A stretch of 64,000 nt of DNA from Tubiluchus corallicola (taxonomy: Eukaryota; Priapulida; Priapulimorpha; Priapulimorphida; Tubiluchidae), in the NCBI GenBank assembly GCA_030141605.1, contig JAQGDQ010000029.1:365501-429500 (forward strand), read 5' to 3'. The notes below the pieces were generated by a model, which worked only from the letters and a program-made list of their open reading frames with translations, was not told where the DNA came from and ran no database searches. The position numbers and the translations under genes are program-made. Shown here in pieces: positions 25,274-38,648 of this stretch (position 1 is its first letter; each line of letters begins with the position of its first letter).

Positions 25274-26810
25274 CTAAAAAAAGAAAGAGAAAAAAAGTTC
25301 AGTCTAAGCTAATACTTTAAGCTTAATACTGAATGACAGTAAACCTATTAGCTTAAATGCAGTAGTTACCGTAAAGATTCATGGTACGAAATTTGGAAAA
25401 ATGACAAAAAATCCAATTCTATAAGCAGCTACAAACGGTATGCAGTCAAAGTGAAAGAAAAGCAAAAACAAACTTCAAGTTATATGCCCAAATGGCAGAA
25501 ACAGGAGAATATCAGTTCATCTAGCTATAGATCAACATATGTCATAGTCCAAAAAGGGCTTTTCAAGACGATGGTACGCAATCAGCTGCAGTCATTCTAT
25601 TGTAACTGAAACCGTACACGTTCGGCTCCAGTCAGCCAAGTTTTTACACGAGAATCATGTCACTCACTCATCTCAAAAATCATTCTACCAAAGTACAGTC
25701 TAGAAAATTTGGTCGTACAACTGTACTCAAATATGTGGCACTTACAAACGACGTCTTATGCGATTAATAATGACTCACTTGGTGAAACTGCTGTCAGAAA
25801 ACAGCAAATTTCCACAACTTCTTTAGTAAATTAGCCCGCATGCGGGCGCCAAACACGCACAAGAGTCTTTTCAACACTAGATAACTGTGAGACTGAAAGC
25901 TATTCATAAACGCCACAACAGACCTCAATCAAATATGAAAATCTCAAGCATCCATCAAAACAAGTCTCCATCAGCAACTGCCAGCAACACAGTAATGCTG
26001 GCAAAACCAAATACGTAATATTCAATCTACGAACCAGTCCAATAACTCTCAGACTCCAGAGCAAAGTGATAAAAGAGATGCTTAAGCCTGGGTTTTACTG
26101 TGTGTTCTCAGAGTTACTGTTTCTGAGGAGGAAATAAAGCAGCACACATCCCCCTCCACCAATAAAATGCACCGTCCTGCAGTTGTACCATACGAAGCGT
26201 TTACAATGTTAGGGTGAAGTCAGGGCTAAAGAGTTAACAACACCAGGAAAGAAACAGTTAATAACCCCCACAGAGAAAGCCAAACCTAGGAGGAGTTGAT
26301 AAACTGAAGGATGGGAAATTTAATAAAGACACTGCGCAAATGTGGAGACAAGAGAGACGAAATTTAGTAAACCCAAGGGTAACAGAAGAAAGTATCTGGC
26401 CAAATAGCTAACAAAGCCACTTAAGACAGGGAGGAAAGAATTAACATTGTCATATAAAAGTAATCTTGAAAGCACCTAACACAGACACAACAACAGAATA
26501 CTTACTTATTTCAAGATTTTAGTAACAGCGCACACAGCATTTTAGCTACAAGATTTAAAATGAAGCATCAAAATATGGCTTCTTGAATAAAATACTCATA
26601 AATGCAAGCAGTGCTTAGAAGCTAGCTCACTGCACAGGAATGCTCTAGGAAGCCAGCTGACAAATTTCATCATCAGTATTTTTACTGAAACGAAGCTGAA
26701 AGGAGCGATTTAATGCCAAAACGAGACTGAGATATAATCAATAAGGCACGAGTTCTAGACACGATGGACAAAACTAAAATCCATTCTCGAGGAGATTGAG
26801 CGGCGACCTA
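25274..26810. other. 5' region of CYRI, non-coding exon not located
   Basis: The acceptor before the CYRI ATG shows that a 5' UTR exon lies to the right of this point. The exact exon could not be fixed. No coding sequence is seen. Confidence 0.4.
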
Positions 26811-26827
26811 ATTGCGTCATTTCCGCC
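26811..26827 (-). promoter_or_regulatory. Candidate ETS/CRE-like site, possible CYRI promoter
   Basis: On the minus strand the sequence reads GGCGGAAATGACGCAAT, combining an ETS-like core (GCGGAAAT) with a CRE-like TGACGCAA. It lies about 1.5 kb upstream of the CYRI first coding exon and in the right orientation. This is a motif match only. Confidence 0.25.
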
Positions 26828-27269
26828 CATTCACAGTAACCCATGCAGCGCTTATTGCTCGGAATTACAGTTTTTCCAGGAGGCGAAGACTGTGGTATTC
26901 GGGGAGACAAAAAAAGCGATTCTATGAAGGGTGCATGACAAAAAATTAAAAAGCACCGCTTGACCTATAGTGCATGCAACAAATTATGTGGTAAAGGTAT
27001 TATTTCAATAGCTAATTGGCATTTAGTAGGTTAAATGCACATGAGAGCCTAAGAAGTCTAATCACTCGAGTTACTTATATATGAGAAACATATATGAAGC
27101 TAGTAAACAACAAGACAACAACAACAACAATACGCTTTTTTATTAATAAATACGCTTGTGCAATTGTACACTTTGTCTTTTATGTATTGTATTTGTATTA
27201 TCTCTGTAGCCAGAGGACTTTTGTATCAGCTTTACTGTACATGCAAAGGTTGTAAAATAAATATGTTTA

Positions 27270-27355
27270 AAACAACAACAACAACAACAATGACAATAAC
27301 AGTAACAAGAATAACTATAATAATATTAATAGTAATAATAACAACAACAATAGAA
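27270..27355. repeat. aac/aat triplet low-complexity tract
   Basis: A run of acaacaacaacaacaacaa continues into mixed ataacaataata triplets. It opens short frames on both strands that are not genes. Confidence 0.75.
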
Positions 27356-29746
27356 AGCCCATAAAATAAGGTTTTCGTGTATGCTTCAGAAGATTTTTCG
27401 AAGGGATGCCAATGCAACATTCATTACTTAATACACAAAAAACACAGGTCAGAGGTCACCAGACTGCCATCGCTTCCAGGCCTACCTATCATATGAGTTT
27501 CAGATTGCCCCTAGATTGCATACTTTTGTAGTTATTAAGCGAAATAAATAATTTAATTAATTCATTATAGATAAACGCAATGAAATTCAAAAAATACTTT
27601 GTTATATAGCAACATATTAATCACTTAACATGAATCTGTTGAACAAAGTATTTTGTTATGACTCAGCGCTCATGATTGAAACTGCTCTAGTCAGCAATAT
27701 TAGTTGCAGTACCTGAGTCAGAGACTTGGCGCCACTCACAGACACGAGAAAATCACAAATGACAGGTACTTAGTCACCTGGTTTCACCTGTCGTACATAC
27801 GTATATGAGAGCTGATATAAATAGACTGCGCTAAAGCTGCCATAAGTACACTACGCTTATTGAATTTCTCTTGGGGTGCTTTTACTGCACAAAAGAGCCG
27901 ATAATTTCGTAAATAATGCAACATTAATGACCAGCATGGTGTGCAGCTTCCCTACATGGAAGGAAAAAAGAATATAGATGGATAAATGAGTCAGTCAATG
28001 TGTAACGTGTGATGTAAAACGGACGATTTTATGAAACCAAAAAATGTAACCCCATGGAAATTTAACAATGTCAGAAAAAAGTTAGGACTGCCTAATACCC
28101 TTAGTCACACTGACCGATAAATAACTAAGCAATGAAGTACATCAGTAAACACTTTTATACTGCAAGGGGACAAGAACCAAGAAAAATGTACAAACACATA
28201 AACACCGAAAAAATACCCATTCAGCACTTTCTTGCAAACTTCAAAACCGCTACGCATTTTGTAGCATGTAGCATAGCAGGCAAGAGTTAACCACGCGGCT
28301 CCCGCAGTATTCAGCAATTAGAAGCACTATCAAAATTCCCGCACGCTCGAGTAGGTTTAATGACGCCAGGATAGCTCCTAAGCGTCTTGAATAATCTTGC
28401 GTAATTTAATGAAAGGAAGCCACTTAGTATGGGCTAAGACTCTAAGGGTAGAGAATTAATAATAAAATCATTATTTGTGAAATTGTGGAACTATAAACCC
28501 TTAACTACATATAGCGCTAACAGAACTATATCACAGGAAAAACAACGAAAACAAAAAACAAGTGACTTAATTAACAGAGGTTGTTTTAAAAAAAACTAAG
28601 CTTACGAAAACATTTGTAATATTTTCATGAGCTAATTACAATATAAAAAATGGGCTGACGTGTAATGAAAACTGAATAAAAAATACTCTATAAATCATTT
28701 TCCTAATTAGTCAGTGAAACAAAATCACTGTTTCACTGATCAAATAATTTTTATGACTCAATCAAATTTCAGCAGCTTGTAATTAAAATTCACATAAAAT
28801 TTTATAGCTTCAGGGTTTTTCCAGCGGAGCTCTGCTGTTTGCAAATCAAAGGTTTGCAATGAAACGCCTCTAGAAGACACCCATTGAATTATAAAGTGCT
28901 TGATATATTTTTCTCTCGCTAATTCTTTTTGCACTTTAAAAACACATCTATAATAAACGATAATCTCCATAAGCTCATTCCCATAGTGATCAAGTTTTTA
29001 TTTTGGCCTTAATTCATTCGAACTCGAACTTCACAAGTTTTATTTTTGTTCTGTCCAGTATGTACATAAATATACGGTACATTACTACATATGCATTGGT
29101 CTGTTTAGTTATCGTGTTAATTAATTGCACATAAAATCGATACTAAGTTTGTCTCCAATATCGCAAAGTTTGTCATTTTGACAGTCACAACATTTATAAA
29201 TCAATAATACAACATGCACGTTTTTCTGCAGAGCTCAACATTCAACTAACTATAAGGTTGAACATGATGCTATAATCACTAAAGCAGTCTCTAGAAACCG
29301 AAAGGCAGACTAAATCACGAAATCTGATGATACACTTACCCCCACAATATTATTATGATATTTTTTGTTCTGATTCACAAATTCGATGACAGCTTCAAGT
29401 AAAAAATACTTTAACAATAATCCACAGGGAATTACAAGTCACGCCAATCATAGAACATTTACATTAGCAAGAAGGTTAACTATGGAGCTGTTTTAGCGCT
29501 TTCTTACTCAGCCAAGCTGGTGAAGTTTATGCTGTTTAACAGTTCCTGACACTGGGAATCAATACAAGCCAGAGACTTGTAGCTCCAACAGCTGAATGAA
29601 TGAATAAACATAATAGGAAGTGCCGGCTGGAATTCTCCTAACGTTGATGATTGATTGCTAAAATTGAATCCCTTGTGTAGACAAATTCATCCAACCAGTC
29701 ACTTGAGAGGAAAACGGGGGTTGCAGTTTGACTTACGAGGGAACTT

Positions 29747-29810
29747 CAGAGAAATGGGAAGGGTTGTGAGAGACAATGCAGAGAAATGCGAAGAGTTGTG
29801 AGAGACAATG
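29747..29810. repeat. Two tandem copies of a 32-base unit
   Basis: The unit begins cagagaaatg, contains gttgtgagagacaatg, and occurs at 29747-29778 and 29779-29810 with two mismatches. Confidence 0.85.
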
Positions 29811-30072
29811 TAGCCCCAAAAATATTACAAATATGAGGATCTATTAAACAACTATTGGCGTTAGCAAAATTATTAAAAGAAGAAATTTTTGAAAAATTCT
29901 TGCAGCGTTCTAACATCATGTAAGTTAGCAGTGGTATCTTTTAAACTTAACAAAACAAAAAAAATAATACGAGCTGACACATGCAAGTACTGTAGTGCCT
30001 GCACACAACGGTATGAGCTATATTTTGGGAATTAACTTCACACATGTATCAAAAATCTAATGAAATAAACCT

Positions 30073-30100
30073 CCAGATCCAGATCCAGATCCAGATCCAG
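30073..30100. repeat. Hexamer microsatellite (ccagat)n
   Basis: About four and a half perfect copies of ccagat. Confidence 0.9.
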
Positions 30101-30754
30101 AATTTAATATACTTACAGCAGGGTCTTGATGCCCTACTACCGCATATTAGTATAAGGAAGTTACTTAAAATGCTCTGGAATTAAGTGTTTAGTGTTCAGG
30201 AATTTTGGTTGTCAAACATGAGTATATAGAAATTGATAAGGCAATGCAATTATATATACAAGTGAAGCTAGCATATACAATGCTATTACATAACAGTGTG
30301 TCTTTACTGTACAATGAGCATCAAAACTGTATAAATACCATAAACAAATCATTATTCTAGCAATACCACAATCTCGTGGACATATAGTAATTATTATGAA
30401 CCGAAACAGATGTATCCAAACAAGTGGCAGAATGCAAATACCCATCAATTTGTATATCTACGCATAAACTTCTGGTTACATACACACAGCAGTTCCCCAC
30501 CAAATGGCCAGGAATTTCAATGTTTCTATTTTCAAGGGGAGCTGTTTGGACTATAAACACTCATATTCAGCTCAACCTACATGCAAATAGCACCGATAGT
30601 ACAGCAGCATGTTTACTCTTGAAATAGGCGGATATCCTCAGATCATTCAATGCAATATCATCAAGACAAAATCAGTGACGTTTCATTCAAACCGCACGCT
30701 TTTTCAATCGTTAACTTGACACAAACTTCGCTAATATTGAATTTTTTTAGTTAA

Positions 30755-30943
30755 CACGTTGAGCATGTTATTATAAATGCACCGCGTTATAATCTAGTCA
30801 CATATGGTTCACATAGTTTTAGCGTAGAGGAACCAAGATTATGGAATAATTTACTAATTCATGCACTTAAAATTAATAATGTTCAAAAGTTCAAATCATT
30901 CCTTAAAACTTATTTTTATAAAGAAGCCTTTTTAATTAATTAG
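30755..30943 (+). pseudogene. C-terminal remnant of a LINE reverse-transcriptase ORF
   Basis: A 62-codon frame ends in TAG at 30941-30943. It contains YNLVTYGSHSFSVEEPRLWN, followed after a gap by VQKFKSFLKTYF. The order 'RT-x-YGSRSFS-x-GPRLWNSLP ... FK-x-LKTYLF' is the hallmark of the C-terminal end of reverse transcriptases in Jockey/CR1/I-type LINEs, just before the element's 3' UTR. Upstream the frame is closed by a stop, so only this tail survives. The AT-rich 150-200 bases that follow are probably its 3' UTR. Confidence 0.7.
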
Positions 30944-31492
30944 AAATTTAATATGGACTAATGGATTTAATTACGGCTGATTTTTATATACATGTATTAT
31001 GATTTTAGTTTTATTTATAACAGCCTATTGTGTATGTACTATTTATGTGTTAATATTTTAAGTACGTAAAATTCATTAGTCCATTTTTAATGTTAATGCA
31101 TTTTAAATATTCAATCAATTATTACTAAATTATTATAAATTATAAATGATTTTATTAACAAAGCAACATTTTGTAGATGCTGGACTTGATAAAGATAAAG
31201 AACCTGATGAAACAATAGCCTATGTGTTGCTGCTAGTTACAAAGCTGCTCCCGTCCTTATCATCCGCATTTTTTCCATTTCTAGGCGAACCTGGACACAA
31301 CGTTACGCATTAAATAGCAATTGCCGGATGAATGTGAAAACAGCTCCAGAAAACACGAGTGAAGCTTTATCGGTGCTAGAGAACTATAAGCCTATAACAC
31401 ACCCTATTCAGCTTTACAATTGTGACCAAGTCGAGTTCAGCTTTATGAACACTCTGTTAGCAGCCACGTAACTATGAGTGATATATAAAAAC

Positions 31493-31516
31493 ATATATAT
31501 ATATATATATATATAT
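31493..31516. repeat. (AT)12 dinucleotide repeat
   Basis: Perfect alternating at run of 24 bases. Confidence 0.9.
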
Positions 31517-33958
31517 GATCATGATGTTATCTTAATAATGCTATATAATGTTAAAATAAATTAATGCAAAACCATACATTCTGTAACAGATGGCGGGGAA
31601 ATGAAACCACAACACTAATTAATTTATCATTCATAATAACAATTGTGAGAATAACCTAGCTGATGAATAATTAACCTAATTATACACTTCATAATTATCA
31701 TTTATTACTGCCCAGGCTGACAATGCTTTGTCTGTTTGAGAACGTCAACATTCAAGTTCCCCAGAGACAACTACAATACAGCAGCTGAGCTCCCAAGAGA
31801 GGAATTAGAAAAGAACTAAATTTACTTTTCATTTTATAATCTTGACATTCATTAATTGAATAAAACCGGTTTGCATGCTATTTTATATTCATGAATGCTA
31901 CGCCATTAATATTCAGTTCGTTGCTGGGAATTCCTTTTTAATCAATTATCATACTGCAAACGTGAGGGAAAGCATATAATTCCCGAGAAATTAAATCAAA
32001 TTTCAATATTTAATTTTTACTGCAAGTATTACTAATCTGTAAGTGGCGGCATACCAACTTGCAGTTCTGCACTTACTCATTTTTTGCTGAGAAACACAGT
32101 CTAACGTTAAAACGATTATGCATTTTTTGTAAGTTATAATGCCTGCCTGCCTTAAGAACAGAAAACCGAGTTCCGTTTCTAAGCAATGCTTTGTAAATTG
32201 TCACAATTTCTTAGTAATGTAGTTTAAATTGGCCAAAATAACTTAAATTTATGTTAAGGAAAGATATTATACTATTGTGATTAGGGGTTAAGCGAGTTCA
32301 CTCATATAAGCCCCATATTTTTCCGCGAAGTAACTATAAACGAAGGATTTAAACTTTACTAATGTTGGTGAGGCAATCACAATGACAAGCAAGTTATTCA
32401 AATCATTGAACGAATTTCGTTCACTACTCTCACAGTAAATTTTAATTAAAGTTAAGAATGTCGAGACGTAACCGCTCTTTTAAAAGGCGTCAGTATCCAC
32501 GTTTTATCTCTTTCTCAATTATACGTCAGCGGCATGAAATTTAAATTTACATCGATTTTTCCTACTCTTAAAATTTTTGTTGCATAGTGACTAAGTTTAT
32601 TGTCCACTTCTCGTATGAGTCACTTTCTCAACAGCCGCTTGAATAAAAATCCAGGGTAACAACAGCGAATAAATGAAATTGTGGTACCACTAACCCGTTC
32701 CCAAGGTCAAACTGGTGTAGTAGTAATAATAGTGTGGAGTTTGTTGCAGACCACACATATCACGAAAGTGTAGCATCATTTCCTTTTACCACACCAGCAG
32801 CTGTCACAAAAGACACGAGGTATTACCCCTTGAGGGCAGGCTGCAAACCACAGGAAATGAATTTCCATTTTCGTCTACAGAGAAATCGATTTTCGAAAAA
32901 GCAACAACTGCATTCAATGTCGCACATATATACACTATAGCTCAGGGTTTCCCAGATTTTAACAAAGAGCAATTAATCAAGAAACTGGCAATGCGCCCTG
33001 ACAAGCGACGAATAAATTGGGATGAAGGGGCAGCCAGCGACAAAACAGTATACCAAGAGAACAGCAACGATCAATTTGCCCTCGTCTTTGTTCGACTGTA
33101 AAAAGCACCTTGTAGATTATCGGTTTAAAAGATTATCCAGTTTGAGCACCTGCCTCTGGTGAAAATGGCTAATCGATTAATAGGATATGAGATCAAAAGA
33201 TCGACAGTGAAAACAGCATTTGAAGATTTTTATCAGCCCTGGGTTCCTTACATCTGCCTGCATTCTTTCTGGAATGTTGTAAGGAAAGCTAGCAACTGTA
33301 AGCGTTTATTTTTGGTATTCACATGAGCTGCAAGCACACAGATAATCGCTGAAAAAATGTGCAAGACGTTTCTTTCTTGAATCCTTGCGATCAGGAGCAA
33401 ATGCACGTCGAAAAGTTTTAAAGTTTTTTTAAACACACAGCGCGAATTACGGGAAAAAACTGAGACAAAGAAGAAAAATGCACCAAATTCCGCCACCAAT
33501 TATAGTGCCAAACATTATCTGTCAAACATTTTATTTCACGTTGCAGAAATACAAAAAAAACCTGCTTACTTGGACCTGAACCCAGGATCTTCAGCAGGAA
33601 ATTTCAAGCACTGAATTTGAAAATAAAAACAAGGAAGCAAACGCGATAAGTTATAGTTCAAGTACCGTCAGTAATAAAGTTTTACTAGAAAATAAAAACG
33701 CTTTTATCTTTCCAAATTTTGCTAAGTATTTAAGAAGCTAGAAATTGGTTTACGGCTACAGGCATCACGTAAAGCGATCACAACACAAAAACCCACAGAA
33801 TTGCCTTATATTGCATACTGAATTAACCCATTAAAATGGATCACATTTAAATATTGACCAAGGTAACCCAACACCGACAGCTGGTCAAATTTCTGAGGGA
33901 ATACGCCCTACTGCTAACCTACGTTGATTGCACTGTAGGTAATGCCCGCTTTTTCAAC

Positions 33959-33970
33959 GGGGGGGGGGGG
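33959..33970. repeat. Twelve-base poly-G run
   Basis: A run of twelve G bases, unusual in DNA this AT-rich. Its exact length may be affected by sequencing error. Confidence 0.85.
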
Positions 33971-36900
33971 CGACAGGTGTTCAACGCTATCACAGGTAGA
34001 TTACAATTATTCACCACAAACATATATAAGGGTAATATAGCAATGAATATAATAATACGTGATGGAATAAGATCAGTAATTAGTTCATTATGACACCACA
34101 AAATCATAACGAATTCTGGGGACTAAAGCGAAATTTCAAAATTACAAAAAATACAAAAAATAAATTTTCAAAAATAAAAATAAAATTACAACATTAAAGA
34201 ATAATGAGTCTCGGTGCAAAAACTCAAACATTCGTCATACATAAATTAAAATTTAGTAACGGCAGTAAATAAAACGTAACGTGACAAAATAAAACTCATA
34301 ATATCAAAAATTCTAATTCTTTAGTCTATAATTCCAAACATAATTGTAAGCTGTGTGAACTTTTTCTAAGAATATACATTAACCCTTCAACTGTTTCTGA
34401 TAGCAAAATTACCATATTCGTAAACACTTTATTATTAAACTCTATACACGTGTAACGAAAAGAAATCCAAATAAAGAAACCGTAGTGATACTAATAAATA
34501 TGTAAAAATCTCGCTGTACCCTTAAATAAATAAATTTCAAGGCAAAAATAATAGTGTATCGAGTACATGTATCTGCAGACAAGAGTACCAATAATGGTTA
34601 TTACTACTTTTACAAGTAACGTAGCTACATTTTATGATACTTACAGGATAACAAGATACAGCACAGGTGTCGTCTACTTGCATACTTATTACTGCCTCGA
34701 CAAGATGAATGTCCCTTTAAATAAATTCCACAGAGATTGTAAGTGCAGTGAACGTTCAAAGGTCAACCAGGTCGGTACGTTTTTATAAAATGAACGAAAA
34801 GTACTGCTAAAAATCGTGTTTATACTCACAAGCAAAAGATACAAAAAGTCACGATAAATTCAACTTGATCTACGCAGATGCTCAAGAATAAACCTTCCAA
34901 GCTGTTTTCGTGAGCGAAATGCGTTGCACAGAAATGATGTAAAATTCGCGCAGGGAATGAAATTAAATAACGACAACGGATAAAAACAATAAAACTTGCG
35001 CTCTGGCGTGCGTAATTGAAACGAACATAGCAATTTATACATCAGCAAGTTAATAAAGTAAAACTTTCTGACGCCGAGACAGCTATAAAGGAAAAACGAT
35101 TTTTCAGACCGTAAGTGTCAGATTCTCAACTTTCAAAGACGAAGCTAGACGAGTTGAGCCAACAAATAATTTAATAAAAGCAATTCCTCAAACGTACAGT
35201 TATTCAAAACTCAACAGAGCACTGTCAAATTAAGCCGTGGACTACTAAGTGGTTACTACGAAATGAATTATTATGCACATTCACGGAACGACACACATCA
35301 AATCATGAACACGAAACTAAAACAGGAAATGCACACACGGCGTCTGTAGTTGGGGGAATATGAGCTGTGACTCAGGACCAGTCATCCGATCATAAACTAC
35401 AGGCGGCGACTTTCACACAGAGTTACCACATTACTAGAAAGACGCTGCCTCGGCAGAAAACAAAACAAGCATGAAAATGGTTTCAACAAAAACCTCAACT
35501 TAAGGGACTAAGCTACAGTCTTCCAAGTGCAGAATTTTTATACGAAATAAATTATAAGATTTAAAGTTATATTTAATATTCTAGCAGACTTAAATAAAAA
35601 CTGTAAGTACAGTTGAAGTAAATTTAAAAACAAAAGAACTGTCACAACTGGAATTCGTATTCACATCTTCAAAACTTTTAGCCACCCACCGTAGGGGGGT
35701 GTAAAATAAATTGCATAAATTTACTGATTTATTATTATTGAACACATTAAATTTTAATGATGTCATTATAAAATCAGTGGTGCTCAAATTTTCCTCATAG
35801 GAACCCGAGGAAGAAACACAATTTGTCAGTTTTATATCAGAATCAGTGCTGGGAAAGAAGGCAAGTGTACTCCAATTTTCTACTTATAAACTCTGAAGTG
35901 ATGGATCTAAATTATCCAGCCTAGAGGTACGCATGCTGTGAACCTGAGAAGTCAAAGATGAATTTCTAACAGCAGGGAAATGTCCATCACAAAAATACTT
36001 GATTTTTAAAAAGCTGGTTTTGAAAGAAAAATACATGTAGATAGAAAGTAATGAAAAACAAGAAAAATCAATTTTTATAACAACAGCATTAAATTGAGAA
36101 AAAAACTTTTAATTACTCATTACAGCTAAAAAATTACAAAAACTAAAGTATAACAAAACTCCAGCTTTAAATTTGATATAAGACTATAAGTAGGTACACA
36201 TATAATTATTTTAAAAAGTTGAAAAACTAACCTCCTTTATAATAGGCATTATGATAATGTAATTTATCTAGAAAATACTATAGACTGTAATAAAACGCTT
36301 CCACCACAGCAGCAGGCAGGAACACAACTGGCTAATGGCTCCCATTGGATTGATAATTTGCTTATTCTAGCTGAGTCACAATCATACAATCAGTCTAATA
36401 ACCCATCCTTTATGCAAGAGCAATCTGACTAAACCTACTTAGCAGAATAGCATAAATCAATGCATGTTTGCATAATAACTCAATTGTTTATCTAAATGAT
36501 GCTAATTAGACGTTTTTTTGGCAAATATTACCACAAATTTGCAGATTTTAGAGCATTCATTTTATCAAAAAAGTTTTTTAAGGTTTTAAAATTTACTGGT
36601 GTCAGATTTCCTGTCTTGCCCAGAAATAAAAAAAATTAACTGGCAATAAAAATACAGCCTTCAAATTTACGCAACTAGTAAAATAATTAAAGCAGATTCT
36701 TACAAATCTATTCTTAATTTTAATTTAAAAGACTGTAGCAATTGCTCTTAGCATAAGACTTATTAACAATCAATTTTTACCATAGATTTAGAAGGAGAGT
36801 GTCAAGAGCTTGTAAATTGATACCATTTTGCTTTTGGTGTCCAAGTGCGTTTATGCTGTAGTTTGCTGTACATATGTTTGCTGCATTTTGGAAGTTGTGA

Positions 36901-37923
36901 TTGACATTTTTTGTAATTCCATTATAAATATTACAGTTAGTTCTGAATTAATATAATAAGCCATACATCATAACGAAGTGTTCAGGCTGACCATTCCATG
37001 GGTAAGTGATGATCACTGGATTTTTATAATGATACCAAGATCTTTCTTTTTGTGACTCGTACATAATTATGCCTATTTGCACATTGTACATTTTAAAAAT
37101 AGGAATTTGACACTTTTCTTTGTTTCACTTATTTCCATTTTATCACATTCATTATAGCATGTAGGGCACCGTTGTTTTTTATGAAACAACCAATTTCACA
37201 GTAATGCCTGTTGCTTCAAATTGACCCATTAGTAGTTTAGCAATAATGCAGCTGTACTCCCAAATTTCTTTTTGTGACCGTGTAGACAAAAACTTGTGGT
37301 TGAAATGAGGGTCATGATAGACACGACTGAAAAACCTACTCGATGAATCATAGAACTGAAGCAGCAACGTAGGGGTAGATTATGAAAATTTACATTGCTA
37401 GCGTGTTTTTGCTTTCCGTTTGTAGCTACAACTCTAAACGTTTATGTGAGACAAGCATATCAGATTCAGCAATTTCTAATCAGATTCCTGCAACCAGCAA
37501 TAATTAAAAATGGCATTTATGAATGAATGAAAAAAAATGAAGACCTCATCATATAGTTAAGACTTCATAATCTAGTCAAAAATGGGTTAATTCGCATCAA
37601 CATAGTCATACGACAAAAAATAAAAAATAGAATCCCCAACCACCCAAAGTGTAAAATGGCAACAAATTGGAAATAAAAATATTCTTAGGCCCTAAATTAA
37701 CAATAATAACTTAGCCAATTTAATCTGTGTATATGACGGGCAAATAACTTTTGTCTGTAATATTGTAAACTAAAAATCGCTGTTAATGATAGCAAATGCC
37801 AAAAAGGTGTAAAAAGTTATTATTGCAGATTCAGCTTGAATGGTAAGTTAGTTACTCGTCCCTAAATGTTTTTGACAGCAAGGTACAACATTAGATGAGA
37901 TTGAAGGTGGTGATCATCTAAAA

Positions 37924-38640
37924 CAGTGGTTGCCAACCTTTTTCTTGCCAAGTACCCCTTTTAAATGTGGCGATCTTCAGCGTACCCCCACCTGATATTT
38001 TTGAACAAATCGTTTGAAAAACCAGTTTCCAGAAAACAACGATTAATATTATCGACAACTTTTTTTGAAAACATGAATTTTATCACTGATTATTAAGAAA
38101 TACGTAATTTGAACAACTTTCTCGAATATGAAAACATCAATACAGGGAAACGCGATCTTCACGATCTTCACAGTAGTCATAATTAATGCGCACGCTGTTC
38201 TTGATGATTATCAACAAGTTTTTTGATATCAGGTTTAATTGTTGATATTGCGACTCGCATGTCGCTCCTCAAATCCAAACGGTTTCTTGCCTTCGTCTTC
38301 AAATGTAGCATTGCACTGAAGCCTAGCTCACATTTGTATGTTGTCACAAATGGAACCAACACCTCGAAAGCCAAATACAGCACAAACAAAGCGACAAAAT
38401 ATAAGCTTTTCGTGGGCGGGTAAAAGTATTTTCTAGCACACTGCGCAGGAATGATATTGTTTGTGAAATATTGCCTAACCTGTAGAAAGAATATCGCGAT
38501 GCTGCAACTTGGTGTATTTTACCCTTTTCACCGGCTACAGAAAGAAAAAAATGTGTCGATCTGACACACCTTCTGCGTACCCCTGGCATTGCTGCTGCGT
38601 ACCCCCAGAGGGTACCCGTACCCCCGGTTGGGAACCACTG
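37924..38640. mobile_element. hAT DNA transposon, 717 bases, with 8-base target duplication
   Basis: The left end reads CAGTGGTTGCCAACC and the right end is the complement of CAGTGGTTCCCAACC, the classic terminal form of hAT elements. The string atctaaaa flanks both ends exactly (37916-37923 and 38641-38648). Inside, the minus strand keeps the C-terminal part of a hAT transposase. The copy is internally deleted. The exact duplication suggests that it is relatively young. Confidence 0.92.
38183..38420 (-). pseudogene. hAT transposase C-terminal (dimerisation) fragment
   Basis: The frame reads FEVLVPFVTTYKCELGFSAM, then LKTKARNRLDLRSDMRVAIS, and ends RAH-stop at 38183. The pattern TTY-x-CE-x-GFS ... 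LKTK-x-RNRLD-x-x-x-DLRVALS belongs to the hAT C-terminal dimerisation domain of the ZBED5/SCAND3-like branch. The frame remains open for some codons upstream of the first possible start and then merges into non-coding sequence. The catalytic core and the BED finger are missing, so it cannot act as a transposase. Confidence 0.85.
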
Positions 38641-38648
38641 ATCTAAAA

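Larger units (their letters stand above)
26828..30754. other. Gene-poor spacer with simple repeats
   Basis: No exon is recognised. Runs of acaaca occur at 27114-27131. An AT-rich aac/aat triplet tract lies at 27270-27355. A TATA-like gatataaatag lies at 27813-27823 without a supported gene. Tandem units and a hexamer array near 29747-30100 are listed separately. Confidence 0.4.
30944..37915. other. Long gene-poor spacer
   Basis: About 7 kb of AT-rich sequence without a recognisable exon. It includes an (AT)12 run at 31493-31516 and a poly-G run at 33959-33970. A 62-codon minus-strand frame at 37179-37367 has coding-like composition but no family resemblance, and is left unannotated. Confidence 0.4.

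Noticed and set aside
37179-37367. Minus-strand frame with protein-like composition
   Set aside because: No recognisable domain or splice borders; could be part of an unknown repeat.
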